Source of the DNA: CAYJXJ01 sp964374095
Lineage (GTDB): Bacteria > Elusimicrobiota > Elusimicrobia > UBA1565 > UBA9628
Length of the DNA: 62,662 nucleotides
Assembly: GCA_964374095.1 (NCBI GenBank)
Contig: CAYJXJ010000004.1
Location: 1 to 62,662, forward strand
Reading direction: 5' to 3'
Notes under the pieces: model-generated
The model's database searches: none
What the model saw: only the letters and a program-made list of their open reading frames with translations
What the model was told of the DNA's origin: nothing
Shown: one piece after another, positions 7,629-14,874 of the stretch
Position numbering within the stretch: position 1 is the first letter of the stretch
How the letters are laid out: the number at the start of each line of letters is the position of its first letter
Position numbers and translations under genes: made by a program

Positions 7629-8593
7629 GCGCTCCCGAACTCTCCATCGTCGTCCCGGTCTACAACGAAGAAAGCGGCCTGGAACGCTTTCACGCCGAGT
7701 TGACGCGCGTTCTCCAATCCCTCGGCCAGCCTTACGAGGTCGTCTACGTCGACGACGGCTCGACCGACGCCTCGTTGGCGGTCCTCTCGCGCCTTCGGGA
7801 TGCGGACCCGGCCGTCGGCGGCGTCGCCCTCACGCGCAACTTCGGCCATCAGGTGGCGCTCACCGCGGGCCTGGAACTGGCCTCGGGCCGGGCCGTGGTG
7901 ACTCTGGACGCCGATCTTCAGCACCCCCCCGAGGTGATCGAACGCTTGGTCTCGGAATGGAAACGGGGGGCGCTGGTGGTCACGGCCGTCCGCTCCGAGA
8001 CGGCGGGTTCGGGGCCGCTCAAGACCCTGACCTCGCGGCTGTTTTACGGGGTCATCAACCGCCTCTCGTCCACCCCGGTGCGCCCGGACGCGGCGGATTT
8101 CCGGCTGCTCGACCGCCGCGCGGTCGAGGCCCTGCGCTCCATGCGGGAGCGCCATCGTTTCCTGCGCGGCATGGTCGGGTGGCTCGGCTTTCCGGAGGCC
8201 ACGGTCTCCTTCAAGGCCGGCCGCCGCGCCGCGGGCCGGTCCCAATACACCTGGCGCAAGATGTTCCGGATGGCGGGAGACGGCATCGTCTCTTTCTCCA
8301 CCGCGCCGCTGCGCGCGGCCCTCTGGCTGGGTCTGGCCGCCCTGGGCGTCTGCGGTCTTTACGCCGCCTACGTCGTTTATATGTGGGCCTTCCAGAGCGT
8401 CTTCGTGATCCGCGGCTGGGCCTCGACCGTCCTGCTGAACATGTTCCTGGGGGGCTGCCAGCTCATCCTTCTCGGAGTGGCCGGCGAATACATCGGCCGC
8501 ATTTATGAAGAGGTCAAGGGACGCCCCCTCTACTTGGTGCGCGAACTCCTGCCTCGGCAAAATCCGGCGGCCGCGCCCCGCCCCCTTGATTAG
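7625..8593 (+). CDS. Polyprenyl-phosphate glycosyltransferase, family 2 (DPM1/GtrB/ArnC-like)
   Basis: 322 residues. A GT2 catalytic domain has VVPVYNEESGLERF at the N-terminus, VVYVDDGSTDAS and TLDADLQHPPEV (DxD-type metal site). Two C-terminal membrane segments follow (about residues 228-262 and 265-296), ending in the family tail GEYIGRIYEEVKGRPLYLV. Such enzymes load a sugar onto undecaprenyl phosphate for later use by periplasmic GT-C transferases. GTG at 7625 overlaps the previous TGA. The next gene encodes a polytopic protein that may use the lipid-linked sugar. Confidence 0.92.
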   Translation: MSAPELSIVVPVYNEESGLERFHAELTRVLQSLGQPYEVVYVDDGSTDASLAVLSRLRDADPAVGGVALTRNFGHQVALTAGLELASGRAVVTLDADLQHPPEVIERLVSEWKRGALVVTAVRSETAGSGPLKTLTSRLFYGVINRLSSTPVRPDAADFRLLDRRAVEALRSMRERHRFLRGMVGWLGFPEATVSFKAGRRAAGRSQYTWRKMFRMAGDGIVSFSTAPLRAALWLGLAALGVCGLYAAYVVYMWAFQSVFVIRGWASTVLLNMFLGGCQLILLGVAGEYIGRIYEEVKGRPLYLVRELLPRQNPAAAPRPLD

Positions 8594-10121
8594 GGCCGTT
8601 TTTCTCATCGCCGCGGCCGAACTCGTCGCCTTCGGCCTCCTCGCCCCCCGGCTGGGATTCTACTCCGACGACTGGACGTTCCTCGAGAAGGGCTTCGGCG
8701 GAGCCCGCGGCCTGGCCGCCGCCGTCTCGGCCTTCGCCGCCGGGGGGTATTGGACCCGGCCGGTCCAGATCCTGCAGTTTCCCTCCGCCATCGCCCTCGG
8801 ACGGCTCGATCCCTTCCCCTATCAAGTCCTGATGGTGCTCGGCGACGCGGCGGCCGCCTTGCTCTTCTTCCGGCTGTTGGACCGCCTGCTCGGATCGCGC
8901 GAGCTCGCGTCGGCCGCCGCGGTGCTGGCCCTGCTCTACCCCAACCGCGCCGCCGCCCATTTTTGGTTCGCCGCTTCCTCCCAAACCGTGGCGATCATGC
9001 TCGCGCTCGCGAGCCTCCTGTTCTTCCTGGGCTTCGTGAACCGCCGATCGCGCGCGGCGCTTCTGGCGGGACTCGCCCTCTATGTCGCGGCGGTCTTGAG
9101 CTATGAATCCGTGGCGTTCCTGCCGCTGCTGGTCGGAGGGGCGCAGGTGATGCGCTCACGCGAGACGGGGAGGGATTGGGGAAAGGCACTGCGGGACGGT
9201 ATGGCGCCTCTGTGGCCCTACCTCGCGGCGCTTTTGGCGGCCATCGCCTTGCAGGCGATGGCCGCCAAAATGCAGGGCTACAACCCCAAATCCGCCGGCC
9301 TGTCGCTGGGCCATGCCTTGAAGGTTTTCGGAGCCGGGTTCGAGTGCCTCACCAACCGGACCCTCCACGTCTGCTGGAAAACCCTTCCGGCGGTGATGCG
9401 GGAATCGGGGCCGTCGTCCTGGGGGATCTGGGTGGGCTTCTCCCTGGGCGGGGCCGCGGCGCTGCGGCTCGGCGGCATTCCCGCGCAGGTCCTGCGTCTC
9501 GCCGCCGGGGCCGCGGCGGGAGGCTTCATCGGCGCCTATCTCCCCTACGCCCTCTCCTCCAGCTACGTGCCCCAGGTGTTCGGCCCTTTGAGCCGCGGCA
9601 ACGGGGTCGGCGCCTTGATCGGCGGTTTGGGATTGGCCGCGGCCCTCGCGGCCGCCGCCCGGAAAGCCCCTCGAGCGGCCATCGGCGCGAGCGCGCTGGC
9701 GGTGTGGGCCTTCACGGGAGCCGACTGGGGACAGGCCCGGGTTTGGGCCCGAGTCTGGGAGGCCGAGCGCGCCATCTTGGCATCCGTGTCGCCTCAAGCG
9801 CGGCATCTGCCGCGGGGTTCGGTGGTCGTGCTGGAAGAGACCCCGCGAACGGACCGGCCGGCGGCCTTCAACGACCATTACGACTTCGCCGCCGCCCTGC
9901 GCCTGTGGGCCATGCGGCCCGACCTGCAAGGCGAGGTCCGCTCCCCGCGTCTGACGATGGAAGCGCGGGGAGTGGTCGTGCGCGGCGAGGACGGCTCCGA
10001 GCGACGGCATGAGTATGCCCGGACCTATCTTTACCGCGAGGAGACCGGTTCCCTGGAATCACTCAGGAAGCCTTCGCCGACTTACCCACCGGATTTGGAA
10101 CGTCCCAAGTCCGGTGGATAA
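8586..10121 (+). CDS. Polytopic membrane glycosyltransferase-like protein (GT-C)
   Basis: About 511 residues from a TTG at 8586, which overlaps the end of the GT2 gene; an ATG at 8505 is in frame but would give a hydrophilic, arginine-rich leader. Around ten hydrophobic segments are visible. After the first comes LGFYSDDWTFLEKGF, placing an acidic pair in the first periplasmic loop as in GT-C (PMT/ArnT-like) enzymes. The C-terminal soluble part (about 400-511) lacks a recognised domain. Role inferred: transfer of the sugar loaded by the upstream GT2 onto a glycan or lipid. The final codons form a hairpin. Confidence 0.7.
   Translation: MIRAVFLIAAAELVAFGLLAPRLGFYSDDWTFLEKGFGGARGLAAAVSAFAAGGYWTRPVQILQFPSAIALGRLDPFPYQVLMVLGDAAAALLFFRLLDRLLGSRELASAAAVLALLYPNRAAAHFWFAASSQTVAIMLALASLLFFLGFVNRRSRAALLAGLALYVAAVLSYESVAFLPLLVGGAQVMRSRETGRDWGKALRDGMAPLWPYLAALLAAIALQAMAAKMQGYNPKSAGLSLGHALKVFGAGFECLTNRTLHVCWKTLPAVMRESGPSSWGIWVGFSLGGAAALRLGGIPAQVLRLAAGAAAGGFIGAYLPYALSSSYVPQVFGPLSRGNGVGALIGGLGLAAALAAAARKAPRAAIGASALAVWAFTGADWGQARVWARVWEAERAILASVSPQARHLPRGSVVVLEETPRTDRPAAFNDHYDFAAALRLWAMRPDLQGEVRSPRLTMEARGVVVRGEDGSERRHEYARTYLYREETGSLESLRKPSPTYPPDLERPKSGG
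10086..10117 (+). terminator. Stem-loop overlapping the GT-C stop codon region
   Basis: CCACCGGATTTGG and CCAAGTCCGGTGG pair over 13 positions with one G-T wobble around a 6-nt loop, ending 1 nt before the TAA. There is no following U-tract. The hairpin lies between convergent genes, so a bidirectional terminator is plausible but unproven. Confidence 0.45.
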
Positions 10122-10132
10122 CCCCGCGTCGA

Positions 10133-11110
10133 TCAAAGCCCGCGCGCGCGCAGGTCGTGGATTTGGAGCATCCCGACCGCCCGGCCGCGGTCGACGACCG
10201 GAAGGACGTTGAAAGGCTTGCCGCGGTTCTTCATGATCTCGACGGCTCGGGAGACGCTCTCCCGGGGGGCGATCGTGATCGGTTTGGGGTTCATGATCCG
10301 CCGGATGCTGGATTTCATGACATCCCCCCCGCGCTCGAGGGCGCGCCGCAGGTCGTAGTCGGTCACCAGGCCCACGAACCGGCCCCTGCCGTCGGTCACC
10401 GAGACCGCCCCGGCATGAAAGCGCGTCAGCGCTACCAACAACTCGCGGATGGCATCATCCCGGCCGACGACCGGGTTGTCCTCGCCCCCGCGCATCACGT
10501 CGGCGACGGTGAGGCTCAGCCTCCGCCCCAAACGCCCCGCCGGGTGATTGCGCGCGAAGTGCTCGGCCCGGAAGTCGCGCAGCTTCATGAGGGCCACGGC
10601 CAGCCCGTCGCCGGCGGCCAAGGCCGCGGTGGTGCTGCACGTCGGCGCGAGGTTCAAGGGACACGCCTCGTCCTCGACGGGAGTCAGAAGGACCAGGCCC
10701 GCCTGGCGGGCGAGGGTGGACTTCGGGTTGGCGGTCAGGGCGATGAGCCGGGCGCCGATCGAAACGATGCCTGGCAAGAGGCGGCTGATCTCGTCGGATT
10801 CCCCCGACTTGCCCACGACCAGCACCACGTCATGACGCGACACCACCCCCAACCCCCCGTGCGCGGCCTCGGCGGGGGAAAGATACAGCGCCGGGGTGCC
10901 CGTGGATGAGAGCGTGGCCGCGATCTTCTGGGCCACCAGCCCGGACTTGCCGACGCCGGTGAGGATCACCTTGCCGCGGCACTCCAGCATCCACCGGGCC
11001 GCCCGGTCGTAGGCGCCGTCCACGGCCTTGGCCACGCGCGCGAGGGCCTGGGCCTCCAAAAGGATGACGCGCCGGACCTCCCGGGAAACTTTGAAATTGG
11101 ACCGCGACAT
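10133..11110 (-). CDS. kdsD: Arabinose-5-phosphate isomerase (KpsF/GutQ/KdsD family)
   Basis: 325 residues, the usual length. A SIS domain (about 30-190) has GVGKSGLVAQKIAATL, YLSPAEAAHGGLG, VGKSGESDEI and the characteristic PLNLAPTCSTTAALAAGD. Two CBS domains follow (about 200-325). It converts ribulose 5-phosphate to arabinose 5-phosphate, the first step to Kdo in lipopolysaccharide, and is good evidence for a Gram-negative envelope. It stands alone on the - strand between two + strand sugar operons and is divergent from the epimerase at 11251. Confidence 0.95.
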   Translation of the reverse strand: MSRSNFKVSREVRRVILLEAQALARVAKAVDGAYDRAARWMLECRGKVILTGVGKSGLVAQKIAATLSSTGTPALYLSPAEAAHGGLGVVSRHDVVLVVGKSGESDEISRLLPGIVSIGARLIALTANPKSTLARQAGLVLLTPVEDEACPLNLAPTCSTTAALAAGDGLAVALMKLRDFRAEHFARNHPAGRLGRRLSLTVADVMRGGEDNPVVGRDDAIRELLVALTRFHAGAVSVTDGRGRFVGLVTDYDLRRALERGGDVMKSSIRRIMNPKPITIAPRESVSRAVEIMKNRGKPFNVLPVVDRGRAVGMLQIHDLRARGL

Positions 11111-11146
11111 AGGCCTTAGATTCTATTAAATTTCACACCGGCGAGT

Positions 11147-11175
11147 TTGCTCCCCCGTCGAAAAACTGGTATAAT
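11147..11175 (+). promoter_or_regulatory. Sigma-70-like promoter of the 11.2-24 kb operon
   Basis: A consensus TATAAT at 11170-11175 is preceded by TTGCTC at 11147-11152 with a 17-nt spacer, in the 140-bp gap divergent from kdsD and 75 bp before the epimerase ATG. The -10 is perfect; the -35 is weak. Confidence 0.6.
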
Positions 11176-11250
11176 CCATGTCGCTTTCCCGATGAGAGCG
11201 GCGCGCGCAGCGCCGCCGGCCGAACGCTCCGGGATCGATAAAATCCAGCC

Positions 11251-12252
11251 ATGAGAGTCCTTGTCACCGGCGCGGCCGGCTATGTGGGATGCGTCCTGAC
11301 CCCCCAATTGCTGGAGACGGGCCATGCCGTCGTCGCCTACGACTCCATGCTCTACGGGGCCGAAGGCCTGCCGGTGCACCCCCGACTCGAAGTCCTCCGG
11401 GCCGATATCCGCGACACCGCGCGGCTGGCCGCCGCGATGCGCGGCGCCGAGGCGGTCATCCACCTGGCCTGCATCTCCAACGACCCTTCTTTCGAACTCG
11501 ACCCCGCCATGGGGCGCGGCGTCAACTTCGACTGCTTCGAACCCATGGTCTTGGCGGCCAAGAAGGCGGGGGCGCGGCGCTTCATCTACGCCTCGTCGAG
11601 CTCGGTCTACGGGATCAGCGAGCAGCCCGACGTCGACGAGAGCCATCCCCTGCGCCCCTTGACCGACTACAGCCGCTTCAAGGCCGCCTGCGAGCCGATC
11701 CTCCTGCGCGAGGGCACCGCGGATTTCGCCGTCACCGTGATCCGCCCGGCCACGGTCTGCGGCTATTCCCCCCGCACCCGGCTCGATCTTACCGTGAACA
11801 TCCTCACCAACCTCGCGGTCAACAACGGCCGCATCACGGTCTTCGGCGGATCCCAGAAGCGCCCCAACCTCCACATCGCGGACATGGCCGACCTCTACAG
11901 CCTGCTCCTCGAACTCCCCGCGGCCAGGATCGCGGGCAAGGTCTACAACGCCGGCTACCAGAACCATTCAGTCGCCGACATCGCCGCGATGGTCAAGGGC
12001 GTGGTGGCGCGTGAGTTTCCCGGACGCCCCCCGATCAGCATCCAGACCAGCCCGACCGACGACTTGAGGTCCTATCACATCTCGTCGAAGAAGATCGCCG
12101 CGGAGCTGGGATTCAGCCCGCGCCGCTCGGTCTCGGACGCCGTCGCCGATCTGTGCCGCGCCTTCAAGGCCGGCCGGCTCCCCGACAGCCTCGCCGACGA
12201 ACGCTACTTCAACGTCCGCCGCATGAGATCGCTGGCGGGAACGCCCGCATGA
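11251..12252 (+). CDS. NAD-dependent sugar epimerase/dehydratase (SDR)
   Basis: 333 residues, extended SDR. The cofactor loop is TGAAGYVGCVL, with IHLACISNDPSFELDP, SSSSVYGISEQPDVDE and the catalytic Y140-x3-K144 in DYSRFKAACE. This type resembles SDRs of GDP- or CDP-sugar and heptose pathways. First gene after a promoter-like sequence; its stop overlaps the next SDR as ATGA. The presence of a HldE-like fusion two genes downstream makes a heptose- or alditol-type substrate possible, but that is inference. Confidence 0.9.
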   Translation: MRVLVTGAAGYVGCVLTPQLLETGHAVVAYDSMLYGAEGLPVHPRLEVLRADIRDTARLAAAMRGAEAVIHLACISNDPSFELDPAMGRGVNFDCFEPMVLAAKKAGARRFIYASSSSVYGISEQPDVDESHPLRPLTDYSRFKAACEPILLREGTADFAVTVIRPATVCGYSPRTRLDLTVNILTNLAVNNGRITVFGGSQKRPNLHIADMADLYSLLLELPAARIAGKVYNAGYQNHSVADIAAMVKGVVAREFPGRPPISIQTSPTDDLRSYHISSKKIAAELGFSPRRSVSDAVADLCRAFKAGRLPDSLADERYFNVRRMRSLAGTPA

Positions 12253-13277
12253 GACGAAAGACCCTCCGCGCCGTCGTGACCGGAGGCGCCGGCTTCATCG
12301 GCAGCCACCTCGTGGAGAGGCTGCTCGCCGACGGCCACCGCGTCACCGTGGTCGACAACTTCGCCACGGGCCGACGGTCGAACCTGGCGGAAGCCTCCCG
12401 GCACGGCCGCCTGCGGGTCGTCGAAGCCGACGTGACGGACGCCGGGAAAATGACCGGAGCCCTGCGCGGGACCGACTGGGTCTTCCATCTCGCCGCCCTG
12501 GCCGACATCGTTCCCTCGATCGAGCGGCCGACCGAGTATTTCAGGGCCAACGTGGTCGGGACCCAGACCGTCCTGGAGGCCGCGCGGGCCGCCGGGGTCC
12601 GGAGGTTCCTCTACGCCGCGTCCTCCTCCTGCTACGGCATCCCCGAGGCTTTCCCGACCCCCGAGACCGCCCCCATCCGCCCCCAGTACCCCTACGCCCT
12701 GACCAAATACCTCGGCGAGGAGCTGGTCCGCCACTGGGGGCAGGTCTATCGCATGCCCACGGTGTCCTTGCGTCTGTTCAACGTCTACGGCCCCCGGTCG
12801 AGGACTTCGGGAACGTATGGGGCGGTCTTCGGGATATTTTTGGCCCAGAAACTAAGCGGCCGGCCCTTTACGGTTGTTGGGGACGGACATCAAACACGTG
12901 ACTTTACCTTCGTCACGGATGTTGCCGAAGCCTTTGTGCAAGCGTCGGCCTCGCCGGCGGCCGCCGGCGAGGTGCTTAACGTCGGCTCGGGCTCCACGTA
13001 CAGCGTCAATCGCCTGGTCGAACTCTTGGGCGGGACGAAGGTCCACCTCCCCAAACGACCCGGCGAACCCGATTGCACCTTCGCCGACACCGCTCGAATC
13101 CGCCGGGTCCTGCGCTGGGCCCCGAAAGTCGCCTTCGAGGACGGGGTGGGACGGATGCTGGCGCGCCTCTCGGACTGGCGCGACGCCCCCGTTTGGACGC
13201 CAAAATCGATCGACCAGGCCACCAAGACCTGGTTCCGCCATCTCCAATCCCCCGAGAGGAATCACGCACATGCCTAA
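12249..13277 (+). CDS. UDP-glucose/GlcNAc 4-epimerase-like SDR
   Basis: 342 residues. TGGAGFIGSHLVERLLADG opens the Rossmann fold, VVDNFATGRRSNL is the NDP-sugar-binding loop typical of 4-epimerases (GalE/WbpP/Gne), and the active site is Y149-x3-K153 in YPYALTKYLGE. RLFNVYGPRSRTSG follows. ATG at 12249 overlaps the previous stop. A patch around 12830-12930 is visibly less GC-rich than its surroundings. Substrate unknown; inversion at C4 of a UDP-hexose or N-acetylhexosamine is the family reaction. Confidence 0.9.
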   Translation: MRRKTLRAVVTGGAGFIGSHLVERLLADGHRVTVVDNFATGRRSNLAEASRHGRLRVVEADVTDAGKMTGALRGTDWVFHLAALADIVPSIERPTEYFRANVVGTQTVLEAARAAGVRRFLYAASSSCYGIPEAFPTPETAPIRPQYPYALTKYLGEELVRHWGQVYRMPTVSLRLFNVYGPRSRTSGTYGAVFGIFLAQKLSGRPFTVVGDGHQTRDFTFVTDVAEAFVQASASPAAAGEVLNVGSGSTYSVNRLVELLGGTKVHLPKRPGEPDCTFADTARIRRVLRWAPKVAFEDGVGRMLARLSDWRDAPVWTPKSIDQATKTWFRHLQSPERNHAHA

Positions 13278-14874
13278 GACGCGCGCGAAGTCGCGCCGAA
13301 CTTCCAAGCCGGCCCCCGCCGCATCGGCCCCGTCGCTCAACGGGCATCCATCCCGCACCGCGAATAAGATCAAACCCCTGCGCGAACTGGCCGCCATCGT
13401 CTCGGACCTCAGAAAGAAGGGACGCCAGATCGCCCTTTGCCACGGGGTCTTCGACCTCATCCACCCCGGGCATATCGTGCATTTCAAGGACGCGCGCCGG
13501 CACGGAGACCTCGTCGTCGTGACCGTGACCCCCGACCGCTACGTCAACAAGGGTCCGGGGCGGCCGTTGTTCCACCAGCAGCTGCGCATGGAAACCCTGG
13601 CCGCCCTCGAGCACGTGGACTTCGTCGCGCTCAACGAATGGCCCACCGCTACCGAGACCATCCGCCTGCTCAAGCCCCATGTCTACGTCAAGGGCGGCGA
13701 GTACTCCGACCCCAACTCCGACCTCACGGGGCAGATCGCCAACGAGGAGGCCTCGATCCGCTCCATCGGCGGACGCGTCGTTTTCACCGAGGGCTTCACG
13801 TCCAGTTCGAGCCACCTCATCAACCGCTTCTTCAGCGCCTACCCCGCCCAAACTCAGGAGTACCTCGCGGACCTGCGCACGCGCTTTTCCACGGACCAGA
13901 TTCTCGGCTCGCTCAAGGCCCTTGCGGACCTCGAGGTGCTGGTGGTGGGAGAAGCCATCATCGACCAGTACTCCTACTGCCTGCCCATGGGCAAGTCTCC
14001 AAAAGAGGCGGTGGTGGCCACGCGCTTCGTCTCCGATGAGCTCTTCGCCGGCGGGGCCGTGGCGACGGCCAACCACCTGGCGGGCTTCTGCCGCAACGTC
14101 ACCTACGCGACCGCGCTGGGCCCCAGCGAGGAGGACGCGGCATTCCTGAAGAGCAAGCTCCGCGCCAACGTGCGCCTGGAGGCCATCAGGCTTGACGACC
14201 GCCCCACGGTCCGAAAGACCCGCTTCGTCGACCCCAACTACATCACCAAGATGTTCGAGATTCAGTTTCTCGACGACAGCCCCCTGCCGGAAGCCGCCCA
14301 GACGGGGCTCGCCCGCCTGCTGGAGATGGAAACGAAGCGCCACGACCTCATTGTGGTCAATGACTTCGGGCATGGCCTGCTTCCCGAGGGGTTGCGGGAC
14401 ACTCTCAGCTCCGGCGGCAAATTTCTGGCCCTCAACACCCAGTCCAACGCCGCCAACCACGGCTACAACACCGCCACCAATTACCGGCGGGCCGACTTCG
14501 TCTCCATCGACGAGCCCGAGCTGCGCCTGGCCGCCCGCAACAAGTTCGGCGAGGCCCGGGACTTGGCCGCGAAGCTCCGCGACCACCTCCAGGCCGCGAC
14601 CTTCCTGGTAAGCCTGGGGCGCCACGGCTCGATCGTGCTCACCGGAAACGGTTGGATCCAGGCCCCCGCCCTGGCGACCCGTATCGTCGATCGCACCGGG
14701 GCCGGCGACGCGCTCTTCGCGGTGACCTCTCCCCTGGCGTTTCGCGGCGTCGATCCCGAGATACTCGCCTTTATCGGCAACTGCGTCGGGGCCATGGCCG
14801 TCGAGATCGTCTGCAACCGGGAGCCGATCAACCCCGTGGCGCTCCAAAAATTCATCACCACCCTGTTGAAGTGA
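13270..14874 (+). CDS. Nucleotidyltransferase-PfkB kinase fusion (reversed HldE order)
   Basis: 534 residues. After a basic, proline-rich leader, residues 35-190 form an RfaE-type nucleotidyltransferase with GVFDLIHPGH (HPGH at 65-68) and VKGGEYSD. Residues about 205-534 form a PfkB/ribokinase-type kinase ending with DRTGAGDALFAV (GAGD 477-480, catalytic D480). In HldE the kinase comes first and the nucleotidyltransferase second; here the order is inverted. The protein could phosphorylate a sugar at one end and couple it to a nucleotide, giving an ADP- or CDP-activated heptose or alditol. ATG at 13270 overlaps the SDR stop by 8 nt. Confidence 0.9.
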   Translation: MPKTRAKSRRTSKPAPAASAPSLNGHPSRTANKIKPLRELAAIVSDLRKKGRQIALCHGVFDLIHPGHIVHFKDARRHGDLVVVTVTPDRYVNKGPGRPLFHQQLRMETLAALEHVDFVALNEWPTATETIRLLKPHVYVKGGEYSDPNSDLTGQIANEEASIRSIGGRVVFTEGFTSSSSHLINRFFSAYPAQTQEYLADLRTRFSTDQILGSLKALADLEVLVVGEAIIDQYSYCLPMGKSPKEAVVATRFVSDELFAGGAVATANHLAGFCRNVTYATALGPSEEDAAFLKSKLRANVRLEAIRLDDRPTVRKTRFVDPNYITKMFEIQFLDDSPLPEAAQTGLARLLEMETKRHDLIVVNDFGHGLLPEGLRDTLSSGGKFLALNTQSNAANHGYNTATNYRRADFVSIDEPELRLAARNKFGEARDLAAKLRDHLQAATFLVSLGRHGSIVLTGNGWIQAPALATRIVDRTGAGDALFAVTSPLAFRGVDPEILAFIGNCVGAMAVEIVCNREPINPVALQKFITTLLK

